Source of the DNA: Lachnospiraceae bacterium UBA1818
GTDB lineage: Bacteria > Bacillota > Clostridia > Lachnospirales > Lachnospiraceae
Assembly: GCA_904419285.1 (NCBI GenBank)
Contig: CAJFQZ010000008.1
Coordinates: 86,253-150,252, forward strand
DNA length: 64,000 bases
Reading direction: 5' to 3'
Under the pieces are notes generated by a model. That model saw only the letters and a program-made list of their open reading frames with translations. It had not been told where the DNA came from and did no database searches. Shown piece after piece: positions 27,601-36,323 of the stretch. Every line of letters begins with the position of its first letter. The first letter of the stretch is position 1. A program made the translations under genes and the position numbers.

Positions 27601-29508
27601 CTGGTAGGTCCTCTCATTATATCTGCTCATCTCAGCAGAGGCAGAGGCAAACGCCTCCCAGATCACGCCAAGATCTGCATTTTCTTTATCCATTTCCATC
27701 TCGGCAGTCAGCAGCTTCTCCCCTGCTGACGCCACATTTTTCAAAGCCTGAAGCCATCCTTCTCCGCCATCTGTTCCTCCCGGATTGGACAGTTCCTGGA
27801 CAAGCGCCTCATTTTCACAATTCTCCATAAAGTCATCGATTGCCGACTGGATGTGCCGGAACTCCGCAAGAAGATCCTGAGCTTCCTGATCCGATGAGAT
27901 ATCCTGTCCGTCTTCGATCCGTGCAAGGACATTTTCCAGTTCGTCTTTTATGTACAGCGACTCTTCAAATCCCTGGGGCACCCGTCCTGATCCCGGACAG
28001 TCAGACACATTTCTTGCGATTGTCAGATATGCATCGTAAACTTCCGGCTGAAGATACTTAAAGCACTGTTCCCATACCTCTTCTGTATGTGCGGAATAAT
28101 TATTCACGTTCCAGAAGTATGCTCCCAGCTGGAAAAGGGCAACCTTATCCGCTTCTGCAAAGAAGATCGGATTGGACACCGCTCCGGCCAGCCCGCTGAT
28201 ATTATCTCTGATGTAATGGGCGCTGCTTCCCAGGAAAATCCCGGACTTTGCATGCTCGCTGCAGGGATAGTTTACCCAGAAAACCGGACTGTGTCCTGTA
28301 TTATTGATCACATAGTCAATAGCGCTCTGCTCAAATGGAGAATTCACATCCAGGCCTGTCCAGAAAATAAACACATCCTGGTCAAACCCTTTCATTGCTT
28401 CAAGTTCCGCCGGTCTCGCCCAGCTGTTGTTGTATCCCTGAGGGCAGTAAATAATATTTCCGCATCCCTTTGGCTTGATATATTCCCGATTCAGATCATT
28501 GACCAGCTGCACCACAACTTCGTTTGATCCCGAACCGAAATCATCATTCAGGATGCAGAATCTTCTCACGCCGATCTCATACAGCTGGTCAAACTTTGCT
28601 TTCAACTGTTCTTTACGCTCTTCGTAGCGCGGATCCGTGACAGAAGTGATCCCGGAAAGCATGCTTGTCAGATGTACAGACCATGCGAATTCACATTTTG
28701 TCTTTTCCTGAAGCGCAGTAAGCTCACGGAACTCCGCGATCGTCTCCTCCGGATAAGGTTCCGCCCATTTGCTCGTATGATATGCGTCCGTTTTAGACGC
28801 ATAGACATAGAGATTCATCTTTATGTCTCGTGTAAATTCCATCAGGCTTTTTCTCTGCTCATGCGTCCAGCCCCCATAAAATCCCTCGATGTATCCTCTT
28901 GCATCAATAGAAGCATAATCCTCGATCTCCACAGGAAGGAATTTTTCTCCGACAAAGGAAGAAAACATCATCTTCAGCGTTGAAACACCATAAAACGCCG
29001 CCGTGGCATCTTTTCCGAGAATATAGATGCTGCCGTCTTCTGCATAGAGAGAATAAGCGTCAGACCGGGAAAACAGCGCATCATCTATGCCCTTGTCCTG
29101 AAACCACTGATCAGCCTGGTCCCCGCTGTCCTTGATGCCGATCACAATACTTCCTTCTCCGCCTGCACTCTCCGCATCTGTCCGTGTTCTCCCGTAATCC
29201 TCAAGTACTTCATCGAGATAGTCCAGTGCAGCCTGATCGATTCCGCTTCCCGCCACAACATCTACATTTTCGGGCAGAATAAAAGCCGACCCCTCTGTGT
29301 ACTCAATTGACTGAGGGATCGGATAAATCTGATATGCATCCCCGTCTGCCGAGTATGCATCGCCTTCCTGCCAGGAAGACTCCCAGGGTGAAGCCTGCGT
29401 CGTTTCCGCACTCTCCTGACCGGCCCCCATGACCGGTACTGAGGTGACAAGCATCGCCGCCGCAGCCGCCAGGGCAAAAAATTTTGTGATTTTTCTGCTC
29501 TTTCCCAT
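24691..29508 (-). CDS. Large secreted GH84 beta-N-acetylglucosaminidase with CBM32 and FIVAR modules
   Basis: Predicted cell-surface exo-beta-N-acetylglucosaminidase acting on host glycans such as mucin O-glycans. The 1605 residues have: a signal peptide (1-30); a GH20b-like domain (about 57-195); a GH84 catalytic domain from GYIEGFYGGW (205) with adjacent catalytic Asp322-Asp323 in CILNDDFGSG; helical and beta-rich regions; F5/8-type C (CBM32-like) modules, one around 1100-1240; three FIVAR-like helical repeats (about 1310-1530); and a C-terminus with KTGDE, a hydrophobic helix and KKRTK, resembling a non-canonical sortase or membrane anchor. ATG 29508 has GAAGGGA upstream. No neighbouring glycan genes are seen. 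Confidence 0.9.
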   Translation of the reverse strand: MGKSRKITKFFALAAAAAMLVTSVPVMGAGQESAETTQASPWESSWQEGDAYSADGDAYQIYPIPQSIEYTEGSAFILPENVDVVAGSGIDQAALDYLDEVLEDYGRTRTDAESAGGEGSIVIGIKDSGDQADQWFQDKGIDDALFSRSDAYSLYAEDGSIYILGKDATAAFYGVSTLKMMFSSFVGEKFLPVEIEDYASIDARGYIEGFYGGWTHEQRKSLMEFTRDIKMNLYVYASKTDAYHTSKWAEPYPEETIAEFRELTALQEKTKCEFAWSVHLTSMLSGITSVTDPRYEERKEQLKAKFDQLYEIGVRRFCILNDDFGSGSNEVVVQLVNDLNREYIKPKGCGNIIYCPQGYNNSWARPAELEAMKGFDQDVFIFWTGLDVNSPFEQSAIDYVINNTGHSPVFWVNYPCSEHAKSGIFLGSSAHYIRDNISGLAGAVSNPIFFAEADKVALFQLGAYFWNVNNYSAHTEEVWEQCFKYLQPEVYDAYLTIARNVSDCPGSGRVPQGFEESLYIKDELENVLARIEDGQDISSDQEAQDLLAEFRHIQSAIDDFMENCENEALVQELSNPGGTDGGEGWLQALKNVASAGEKLLTAEMEMDKENADLGVIWEAFASASAEMSRYNERTYQYPDGANKPAVKAASKRVVPFVEACMEHVGAYMDGILAEANEETAADRVYTNMEEYAAAPLTIREKQYGIRNLGRITFDPGDYIGIKKKDIAEISRILTEGNGLGGLSLEYSLHGDRWTEADPGDLSENAAARYVRLINRGDESVSAVLSKLEISVENLQPVITVKDSDMSLAQGGEWADVLDGSRETYVETAQAQRAGNYIIFDLGLTQELYDITIATADGAQRIYQAELSISEDNVNYTTVKTFGDEGVVEPPVRNYTADARGAQARYLKLELTADADAALRLYEITLNQDTETPERIDPAAVITNTSGNTAFVNDRDLSSVFLTGDTEEGDYLEYRITGNINVEKFRILQNGSSNADVLVEKPDGTMEKLGELTDTDQIFEAPEGGIYAVRLEFRAGIPAEISEIVVTYGEDASGDIGQAVDNIYLDDGTPDSTETVNLALNQPVEVSGIEVPSVKPESAVDGSLDTKWDSGALKGAGASSPQWIIVDLGGYSNMISGIKMSYYNKVYPTDYDIQVSDDKENWVTVKTITHENNGPTYPTDTVDEEFEVPVMARYVRLVFRSINSVAAGNCIGLQELEVSGVRRRAEMDYVSVQDPEEQRVEIGAAVELPVFVQAAVKAEDDPQETKVLVMPEWSPDEVDTSADGAADIAGFLPYRYNLSNPLGYEALLTVTVGEGAEEPEPGKEISTAVLEYAIELAGDVDTDGVMDAVTENFEKALRDAEDILERVKAGDGSVTQNAVDAAWQNLIKAMQYMEFKEADKDDLAKVLSLAETMNSNLDAYLEEGRPAFVTALDTAENVYEDEFAPQEDVDNAWRNLLKAMADLRLKPDKSLLEELIRQAEVLNEADYDAQSFSVMRAALAEAKTVLADGSATEEKVSTSVEALEDAMEKLTASVIGTADAAGSTPTADTVAAAGSRDAADTADAAEDTRVKAAKTGDEDTARVFLLMAGAAVLLINGTVFIKKRTK

Positions 29509-29541
29509 AAATTTTCCCTTCTTTTTGTTCATTTTTATAAG

Positions 29542-29570
29542 ATTATAGCATTGCAAATTCAGCAGAGCAA
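29542..29570 (-). promoter_or_regulatory. Sigma-A-type promoter of the GH84 gene
   Basis: Minus strand TTGCTC (29565-29570), 17 bases, TATAAT (29542-29547), directly after the ribF terminator. Confidence 0.6.
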
Positions 29571-29571
29571 T

Positions 29572-29607
29572 AAAAAAAGAGGGGTTTTCCTTCTTTCCCC
29601 CCTTTTT
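29572..29607 (-). terminator. Terminator after ribF
   Basis: An 11-bp stem (29597-29607 with 29574-29584; G/C core flanked by A/T) is followed by TTTTTTT on the minus strand. The plus strand is also T-rich after the stem, so it could work both ways. It closes the rimP-ribF operon. Confidence 0.8.
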
Positions 29608-29716
29608 CTAAGGCATTTTGCATATATTCTCTCAGAACAAACATCCGGAAGATGTATCCATGGAAAATTTTACAGAGCGCTGATCATATTTTCGGGATGC
29701 CGGTACAGAAGAACGC

Positions 29717-30610
29717 TCACCGGATCCCGAAATATTTTTCCCCGAAACGGATATCTCCCTCCACATGGGCCTTCAGCTCCTCCACCGAGGCGAACTTCGT
29801 CTCCGGGCGTTCAAACTCGCAGAACTGCGCAGTGATCTCTCTCCCGTAAGCGTTCCCCTTATACCCGAATACAAAAACCTCAAGAAGCCTCTTGTGCTCA
29901 TCCGTGACCGTGGGCTTCACTCCCGCATTGCCGATGCCGGGATACCATGCCCCTCCGATCTTTACCCGGCAGGCGTAGACACCGAACCGCGGGAGGATCT
30001 TCTCAGGCTGGGGTTCAATATTCATTGTCGGGAATCCCAGCGTGCGCCCGAGCTGTCTTCCGTGTTCCACAACGCCGGACATCTCATAGGGATACCCCAG
30101 CAGCTCTGCTGCAAGAGCCACATCCCCCTGTGAAAGCGCCTCCTTGATATAGGTGCTGCTGATAACCCTTCCCTGATACTTTTCCTTCTCGATCACATCA
30201 AGAGTATAGCCGTACTTCTGCGCGTAAGCCGCCAGCATATCTGCATTGCCCCGCTTTTCATAGCCGAAGCTGAAGTCCGTGCCGATCACGATATGGGCCG
30301 CGTGCAGCCGCTTCCAGAGGATCTCCCTGATAAAATCTTCTGCTTCCATCTCGCGCAGTTCCTTTGTGAACGGATACTCTACCAGCCAGTCCACCCTGCC
30401 TTCCAGGCGGACACGCCGCTCTTTCTTCGTCATCAGAGATTCCCTGTGCATGTCAAAGGCACAGACGACGCTCTCGCACCCATCTCTTCCATATTCTTCT
30501 ATCTTGCTGATCAGCTTCTGATGCCCTCTGTGAAGTCCGTCGAACTTGCCAAGCGTCACCGCTGTCCTGTTTTCCCAGTTATGAGATTCAATTCCTTTGA
30601 TATACTGCAT
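29717..30610 (-). CDS. ribF: Bifunctional riboflavin kinase / FAD synthetase
   Basis: Phosphorylates riboflavin to FMN and adenylates FMN to FAD. The 297 residues have an N-terminal nucleotidyltransferase domain (GKFDGLHRGHQ near 21-31) and a C-terminal kinase domain (GRTLGFPTMNI near 190-200). The ATG at 30610 (MQYIKG) has GAAGGGA upstream; longer in-frame readings run into truB. It follows truB by 10 bases, the conserved order. Confidence 0.96.
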   Translation of the reverse strand: MQYIKGIESHNWENRTAVTLGKFDGLHRGHQKLISKIEEYGRDGCESVVCAFDMHRESLMTKKERRVRLEGRVDWLVEYPFTKELREMEAEDFIREILWKRLHAAHIVIGTDFSFGYEKRGNADMLAAYAQKYGYTLDVIEKEKYQGRVISSTYIKEALSQGDVALAAELLGYPYEMSGVVEHGRQLGRTLGFPTMNIEPQPEKILPRFGVYACRVKIGGAWYPGIGNAGVKPTVTDEHKRLLEVFVFGYKGNAYGREITAQFCEFERPETKFASVEELKAHVEGDIRFGEKYFGIR

Positions 30611-30620
30611 TTCTTTCCCT

Positions 30621-31544
30621 TCAGTCCGTTCCCAGTTCCTCCGGATCCAGGAACATTTTCTCAAGTGTAAAACGGCGTTTTTCGCCATCATATCTGTAAA
30701 CCGCAATGAACCGCCCCTGTGGATCATAGACCCTGCACCGCTCGCCCGGAAGAAACTCTCCCGGTTCCGTCAGATGCTTTCTCAGGAAAAAATTACCGTT
30801 GTATGCCATGGACGCAGACCTGCCGTCGATCACGATCTTCCTGCAGTCCTCGAACATTCTGTCAAGAGGGATCAGCAGCTCTTTGAGCCGCCCTTCTTCC
30901 GCCGCCTCAGCCACGTCATCAATTCGGATGCTCTCCTCGATCCGGAAGCGTCCCACACGGGTGCGCAGAAGGTTCTCCATGCATCCTCCCACTTCCAGCT
31001 GCTCCCCGATATCCTGGCAGAGCGTCCGAATATAAGTTCCTTTCGAACATGTAACTTCCATGCGGACACGGGGCAGCTCCATACTCAGGATCCGGATACT
31101 GCGGATCACGACCCGCCTGCTCTTCCGCTCCACAGTCTTTCCTTCGCGGGCAAGCTCATAGAGTTTCCTGCCGTTTACTTTCAGCGCCGAATACATCGGC
31201 GGTATCTGGTCATACTCTCCGAGGAAGCCGAGGATACATGCTTCTACTTTCTCTTTTTCCAGCCCCTCTGTGCTGCATTCCGAGAGCACTGTGCCGGAGG
31301 TGTCCTGTGTATCTGTGGTCCTTCCGAGCAGCAGAACCGCCTCATAAGTCTTATCCCTGTCCGTGAGCATATCACAGATCCTGGTGGCTCTGCCCAGACA
31401 AACGGGAAGCACGCCCTCCGCATCCGGATCCAGCGTGCCCGTGTGTCCGATCTTCTTCTGTCCCGCGATCCTCCGCAGACGTGCCACCACGTCATGGGAA
31501 GTATATCCTTTTTCTTTATAAATATTCAATATCCCGTTGATCAT
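30621..31544 (-). CDS. truB: tRNA pseudouridine-55 synthase TruB
   Basis: Makes pseudouridine 55 in the tRNA T-loop. The 307 residues open with GILNIYKEKGYTSHDVV and carry the catalytic motif GHTGTLDPDAEGVLP, with Asp near 39, and a C-terminal PUA-like region. Its ATG overlaps the stop of the upstream DHH gene (ATGA). Confidence 0.96.
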   Translation of the reverse strand: MINGILNIYKEKGYTSHDVVARLRRIAGQKKIGHTGTLDPDAEGVLPVCLGRATRICDMLTDRDKTYEAVLLLGRTTDTQDTSGTVLSECSTEGLEKEKVEACILGFLGEYDQIPPMYSALKVNGRKLYELAREGKTVERKSRRVVIRSIRILSMELPRVRMEVTCSKGTYIRTLCQDIGEQLEVGGCMENLLRTRVGRFRIEESIRIDDVAEAAEEGRLKELLIPLDRMFEDCRKIVIDGRSASMAYNGNFFLRKHLTEPGEFLPGERCRVYDPQGRFIAVYRYDGEKRRFTLEKMFLDPEELGTD

Positions 31545-32563
31545 TCGTCCACCTGTGCGCCGGCTGTCTCCTCGGCGCCGTCTCCGCTTTCTTTCTCTGC
31601 TCTGTCAAGCTGGAGAAGGATCTGCCCTGTAATATTGTTGATCACATCATGGCTGGACCCCTTCATCGTCACTCCCGCGGCCCTCACATGTCCGCCGCCG
31701 CCGAAGTAGCGCGCGATCCTGCTCACATCCACGCTTCCTTTGGAGCGCAGGCTGACCTTGAACTGCTGCGGAGCAGTCTCATGAAGGAACATCGCGACCT
31801 CGACACCCTTGGTCAGGCGAAGCTGGCTCACGATCCCCTCAAGATCTGCAGGCACTGCCTGGAAGAACTCCATCTCCTTCTGGCGCACCACTGACACGAT
31901 ACACCTCTTATCCAGGATGAGCATGCTCTCAAGGAGCGCCCTTCCCAGAATCTGATTCTGGATATAAGTCTTCTCATAATAAGTCTTATCTATGATCTCA
32001 CTGCCGTCAATGCCCTTTCTCATCAGTTCAGCAGCGATCTCCATAGTCTCCGGCGAGGTGCAGGAATACTGAAACACACCGGTGTCATGGGCGATTCCCA
32101 TGTAGAGCGCTTCCGCTGTCCTCTTACTGATCTTCTGGCTGTCGAGCAGCGTATAGACAAGCTCGGAGGTCGAGCTGGCGTCCGGCACTATGTAATTCTG
32201 GTCCGCGAACGCGCCGTTGCTCACATGGTGGTCAATGCACAGCGTCTCCTTTGCATTCTCAAACAGCTTTTCTGCAAACCCGAGCCGCTTCAGATCCCCG
32301 CAGTCCAGACAGATGAACAGGTCATAGACATCGTCCTCATCAGCCTGTGTTTTCACCTCATCCGTGCAGCTGATCATACGGAACGCCTCCGGTACATTTT
32401 CCAGATAGACATCCGTCTCGATCTCCGGATACTGCTCTTTCAGATACATATACAGTCCGAGACAGGAACCGATGCAGTCGCCGTCCGGGCGGACATGCCC
32501 GCCCAGCGCTGCTCTTCGTTTCCCCTTTAAAATATCTCCCAAAACTATTTTCATTTTATTCAT
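31541..32563 (-). CDS. nrnA: DHH-family phosphoesterase, NrnA-type oligoribonuclease/pAp phosphatase
   Basis: Known members degrade nanoRNAs and dephosphorylate 3'-phosphoadenosine 5'-phosphate. About 340 residues: the DHH domain has GHVRPDGDCIGS, LDCGDLKRLG and the namesake IDHHVSN; the DHHA1 domain has GGGGHVRAAG. Three ATGs are close together (32572, 32563, 32554) with one GGAG, so the exact start is uncertain. It overlaps the rbfA end by a few bases. Confidence 0.92.
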   Translation of the reverse strand: MNKMKIVLGDILKGKRRAALGGHVRPDGDCIGSCLGLYMYLKEQYPEIETDVYLENVPEAFRMISCTDEVKTQADEDDVYDLFICLDCGDLKRLGFAEKLFENAKETLCIDHHVSNGAFADQNYIVPDASSTSELVYTLLDSQKISKRTAEALYMGIAHDTGVFQYSCTSPETMEIAAELMRKGIDGSEIIDKTYYEKTYIQNQILGRALLESMLILDKRCIVSVVRQKEMEFFQAVPADLEGIVSQLRLTKGVEVAMFLHETAPQQFKVSLRSKGSVDVSRIARYFGGGGHVRAAGVTMKGSSHDVINNITGQILLQLDRAEKESGDGAEETAGAQVDE

Positions 32564-32930
32564 CAGCTCCATCTTTCAAATCTCTTGTCACTTCATCAAT
32601 CTTCTTACTGATATTCACTCCATATTCTATGGACTGATCCACGATAAATCTGATCTCGGGAGTGTTGCGCATGTTGATCGTCCGCGCCAGTTCGCGGCGG
32701 ATATATCCTTCCGCGCTCTGCAGCCCCCGGATCGTATCCTGCTGCATCTTCTCATCTCCGAGGACGCTGATGTATGCTTTACATGTTTTCAAATCCGGAG
32801 CCACCTCAACAGCTACTACGGATGTCATCGGCGCCACTCTGGGATCTTTGATCCCGCTGCGCAGGATATTGCTCAGCTCTCTGAGTACCTCTGCATTCAC
32901 TCGTGTATTTTTTATACTGTTTTTTCTCAT
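32556..32930 (-). CDS. rbfA: Ribosome-binding factor A
   Basis: Assists late 30S maturation near the 16S 5' end. The 124 residues form a KH-like fold with VNAEVLRELSNILR, DPRVAPMTSVVAVEV and the C-terminal IRFIVDQSIEYG signature. It follows infB by 42 bases in the classical order. Confidence 0.95.
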   Translation of the reverse strand: MRKNSIKNTRVNAEVLRELSNILRSGIKDPRVAPMTSVVAVEVAPDLKTCKAYISVLGDEKMQQDTIRGLQSAEGYIRRELARTINMRNTPEIRFIVDQSIEYGVNISKKIDEVTRDLKDGADE

Positions 32931-32972
32931 TGCTGCCCCTTCTTTCCTGTTTTCTCCTGTGGATGACCGAGA

Positions 32973-35705
32973 CTATTTTCTCTCGATCTCCACCATCTTA
33001 TAGGCCTCTACCTGGTCGCCTTCCTTGACATCGTTGAAGTTCTCGAAGACAAATCCACACTCGTATCCTGCCCTTACTTCCTTCACATCGTCCTTGAATC
33101 TCTTCAGGGATGCCAGCGGACCGTCGAAGATCACGATACCGTCGCGGATCAGCCTTGTAGAGCAGTTTCTCTCGAAGATACCATCCTGGATATATGCGCC
33201 GGCGATGGTTCCCACTCCGGAAGCCTTGAATGTCTGGCGCACCTCCGCATGTCCGAGCACCTTCTCCTCGAAGACCGGATCGAGCATACCCTTCATCGCA
33301 GCCTCCACGTCCTCGATCGCGTTGTAGATAACTCTGTAAAGTCTTAAGTCCACGCCCTCGCGCTCTGCGATATCCTTCGCAGTTGCATCCGGGCGGACAT
33401 TGAATCCGATGATGATCGCATTGGAAGCTGACGCAAGGATCACGTCGGACTCGTTGATCGCGCCGACACCGCCGTGGATGATCTTGACAACGACCTCGTC
33501 GTTGCTCAGCTTCAGCAGGCTCTGCTTCAGCGCTTCCACGGAGCCCTGCACATCCGCCTTCACGACGATGTTCAGTTCCTTTAAGTTTCCTTCCTTGATC
33601 TGATTGAAGAGATCGTCCAGAGACATCTTGGACTTTGTCTCTTCCAGCAGTTTCACTTTGTTCTGTGCGATAAAGGTATCTGCAAAGTTTCTCGCTTCCT
33701 TCTCTGACGCACATCCCACGAATACTTCGCCTGCGTTCGGCACGTCGTTCAGTCCGAGGATCTCCACCGGCTGGGACGGTCCTGCCTCTTTGACACGTCT
33801 TCCCTTGTCATCCATCATCGCTCTGACACGTCCGTGGGCGGATCCTGCCGCGATCGCATCTCCCACATGGAGCGTACCCTTCTGTACGAGCACGGTCGCA
33901 ACGGAACCTTTTCCTTTATCCAGCTGGGCCTCGATCACAAGACCTCTTGCCGCACGGTTCGGGTTCGCCTTGAGTTCCATCACCTCTGCTGTGAGAAGGA
34001 TCATCTCAAGGAGTTCCGGGATTCCCTCTTTTGTGTGTGCGGATACCGGTACGAACACCGTGCTTCCGCCCCAGTCCTCAGGGATCAGTTCATATTCTGT
34101 GAGCTCCTGCTTTACTCTCTCCACATTGGCGCCCGGCTTGTCGATCTTGTTGATCGCAACGATGATCTCCACTCCGGCAGCCTTGGCATGGTTGATCGCC
34201 TCCACTGTCTGCGGCATCACGCCGTCGTCCGCGGCGACGACAAGGATCGCAATATCTGTTGCGTTTGCACCGCGCATACGCATGGCAGTGAACGCCTCAT
34301 GTCCCGGTGTATCCAGGAACGTGATCTTCTCGCCGTTGATTTCAACAACGTAAGCTCCGATGTGCTGGGTGATTCCGCCTGCCTCGCGGTCTGTCACATT
34401 GGAATGACGGATCGCGTCCAGAAGAGAAGTCTTACCATGATCGACATGGCCCATGACGCAGACTACCGGCGGACGCTTCACCATAAGGCTCTCGTCCTCC
34501 TCGTCCTCTTTCAGGAGTTCTTCGATCACATCGACAACTTCCTCCTTCTCGCAGAGCACGTCGAATTCCATCGCGATCTCCTCGGCTGTGTCAAAGTCGA
34601 TCTCCTGGTTCACTGTCACGACTTTGCCCTGCATGAAGAGCTTCTTGACGATCACGGACGGCACGACCTTCATCTTGTCTGCCAGCTCTTTGATCGTGAG
34701 GACTTCCGGGATCACGATCTGCTTGATCTGCTCTTCCTTCTTCTCCGCCGGCTTCTGCTGCGGTTTCTTCGCCTCAGCGACCGGTTTCTGCTTCTTGTTC
34801 TTCTTTGCTTTTCCTTCGAAAGCCTCGTCTCTGTATTCTTTCTTCTTGTTGTCTCTCTCTTTGTCCTTCGCCTTGTTTCTCTGGCTCTTCTGCTGCTCCA
34901 TCATCGGAGAGCTCAGGCTCTCTCTGTCGTCGCGGCGGGAATCAGGCCTTCTGTCACCGCGCTGTCCGCCCTGGCGCGCTCCCTGGCCGCCGAACCGCTG
35001 GTCTCTGCCGCCTCTCTCCTGGCGTCCTCCGCGGTCGCGGCTGTCTCTGCTGTCTCTTCCATCGCGTCCGTCTCTGCCGTCGCGGTTGTCTCTTCCTCTC
35101 TGGCCCTGAGCATTTCTGTCCTGACGCGGACCTCTTCCTTCACGCTCTCCGGCGGGACGCTGACCCTGTCCCCGTCCTTCCTGGCGTGCTCCGCCCTGTG
35201 CAGGTCTCTCCTGACGAGGCGCTCTTGCCTCTTCTGCCGGGCGCTGTCCCTGCGCCGGTCTCTCCTGACGGGGTGCTTTCGCCTCGCCTGATGCCGGACG
35301 GGTTCCTGCCTGGGCAGTTCTCTCCGGACGAGCCGGCCTTCCCTCTCCTGCCGGGCGGGACGGATGGTTCTCACCTGCTGTCCTTGCGTTTCCCTGTGCG
35401 GAACGTGCCGGGCGCTGTCCCTGCCGTCTGCCCTGGATACGGCTGCTGTTCTTGGAATTCTGCGGACGCACTACGAACGCGAGATTCTTCTTTTTCGGAG
35501 CGGCTCCGTCCTTCTCCGCAGCCTTCTCCTCTTTCTTCTCCGCGCCCTTTCTTCCGGCAGCTTCCTTCCGGATCTGAGCAGCCACATCGTCGTCCAGTGT
35601 GCTCTGGCTCTTCGCCTCAATATTCTTTGACTTCAAAATATCTACAAGTTCTTTACTCTCCATGCCCAGCTCCTTCGCCAGATCATGTACCCTTATTTTT
35701 GCCAT
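32973..35705 (-). CDS. infB: Translation initiation factor IF-2
   Basis: GTPase that places initiator tRNA on the 30S subunit. The 910 residues have an IF2N module (1-52), a disordered Arg/Gly/Gln/Ala-rich linker (about 93-265, with RDG/RDS triplets and repeated [18 protein letters not shown]-like units), a Lys-rich stretch, a second IF2N module (about 330-385), the G domain (GHVDHGKT 419-426, [12 protein letters not shown]) and C-terminal domains. ATG 35705 has AGGAGG nine bases upstream. Confidence 0.97.
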   Translation of the reverse strand: MAKIRVHDLAKELGMESKELVDILKSKNIEAKSQSTLDDDVAAQIRKEAAGRKGAEKKEEKAAEKDGAAPKKKNLAFVVRPQNSKNSSRIQGRRQGQRPARSAQGNARTAGENHPSRPAGEGRPARPERTAQAGTRPASGEAKAPRQERPAQGQRPAEEARAPRQERPAQGGARQEGRGQGQRPAGEREGRGPRQDRNAQGQRGRDNRDGRDGRDGRDSRDSRDRGGRQERGGRDQRFGGQGARQGGQRGDRRPDSRRDDRESLSSPMMEQQKSQRNKAKDKERDNKKKEYRDEAFEGKAKKNKKQKPVAEAKKPQQKPAEKKEEQIKQIVIPEVLTIKELADKMKVVPSVIVKKLFMQGKVVTVNQEIDFDTAEEIAMEFDVLCEKEEVVDVIEELLKEDEEDESLMVKRPPVVCVMGHVDHGKTSLLDAIRHSNVTDREAGGITQHIGAYVVEINGEKITFLDTPGHEAFTAMRMRGANATDIAILVVAADDGVMPQTVEAINHAKAAGVEIIVAINKIDKPGANVERVKQELTEYELIPEDWGGSTVFVPVSAHTKEGIPELLEMILLTAEVMELKANPNRAARGLVIEAQLDKGKGSVATVLVQKGTLHVGDAIAAGSAHGRVRAMMDDKGRRVKEAGPSQPVEILGLNDVPNAGEVFVGCASEKEARNFADTFIAQNKVKLLEETKSKMSLDDLFNQIKEGNLKELNIVVKADVQGSVEALKQSLLKLSNDEVVVKIIHGGVGAINESDVILASASNAIIIGFNVRPDATAKDIAEREGVDLRLYRVIYNAIEDVEAAMKGMLDPVFEEKVLGHAEVRQTFKASGVGTIAGAYIQDGIFERNCSTRLIRDGIVIFDGPLASLKRFKDDVKEVRAGYECGFVFENFNDVKEGDQVEAYKMVEIERK

Positions 35706-35720
35706 AATCAACTACCTCCT

Positions 35721-36041
35721 TTATGCAATACTCTCCCTGTTTTTCAGTTCTTTCTGAATCCCTGCTGCAAATCCTTCGTCCAATATCGCCAGAGATGCAC
35801 GGAATTCTTTTCCCATTGCATGCCCTAAGGTATCTTTATCTCCGTAAAAACAAATTGGAACTTGGTAAAATTTACACATATCCCGAAATTTCTTTTTCGT
35901 GTTTTCTGATGCGTCCGCGGCAACGATCACAAGGTGTGCTTTTCCGGATTTCGTCTCGCTCTCTGTCATGTATTCGCCGCTGGCGCATTTTCCTGCTTTC
36001 ATCGCAAGGCCGATCAGAGACAGTACTTTATCCCTCTGCAA
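35721..36041 (-). CDS. ylxQ: L7Ae/L30e/S12e-family RNA-binding protein YlxQ
   Basis: Probable K-turn RNA-binding protein. The 106 residues show the L7Ae-like GLAMKAGKCASGEY, LVIVAADAS and the C-terminal helix. No ATG lies near the family N-terminus; TTG at 36041 follows GGGAGAGA and gives MQRDKVLSLIGLA, matching family length. It overlaps ylxR by 14 bases and sits between ylxR and infB as in other Firmicutes. Confidence 0.88.
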   Translation of the reverse strand: MQRDKVLSLIGLAMKAGKCASGEYMTESETKSGKAHLVIVAADASENTKKKFRDMCKFYQVPICFYGDKDTLGHAMGKEFRASLAILDEGFAAGIQKELKNRESIA

Positions 36042-36306
36042 TCTCTCCCATCTCCTTTTCCAGTCTGTCGTATACTTCCTGCGGTATCGCCTGCTTAAAG
36101 GAACGCTCAAGCCCTTTGTTCTTCACTGCCTTCCGGAAACATTCTTCCGAAAAGCACAGGTACGCTCCCCTTCCGTTCTTCTTGCCGGTCGTATCCGTCA
36201 CGAACTCCCCTTCTTCGGTCCGGAGGATACGCATCAATTCCTTCTTCGGCTTCATCTCGCCGCAGCCCACGCATTTTCGCATGGGGATCTTTTTCTTTCC
36301 AGCCAA
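36028..36306 (-). CDS. ylxR: YlxR-family RNA-binding protein (DUF448)
   Basis: Small nucleic-acid-binding protein; B. subtilis YlxR has been linked to gene regulation. The 92 residues begin MAGKKKIPMRKCVGCGEM with the family CVGC motif and contain GRGAYLC. The start is probably TTG at 36306, eight bases after AAGGAG; a GTG at 36315 abuts that site. It follows nusA by 17 bases. Confidence 0.9.
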   Translation of the reverse strand: MAGKKKIPMRKCVGCGEMKPKKELMRILRTEEGEFVTDTTGKKNGRGAYLCFSEECFRKAVKNKGLERSFKQAIPQEVYDRLEKEMGEIAEG

Positions 36307-36323
36307 ACAACCCACTCCTTCAG

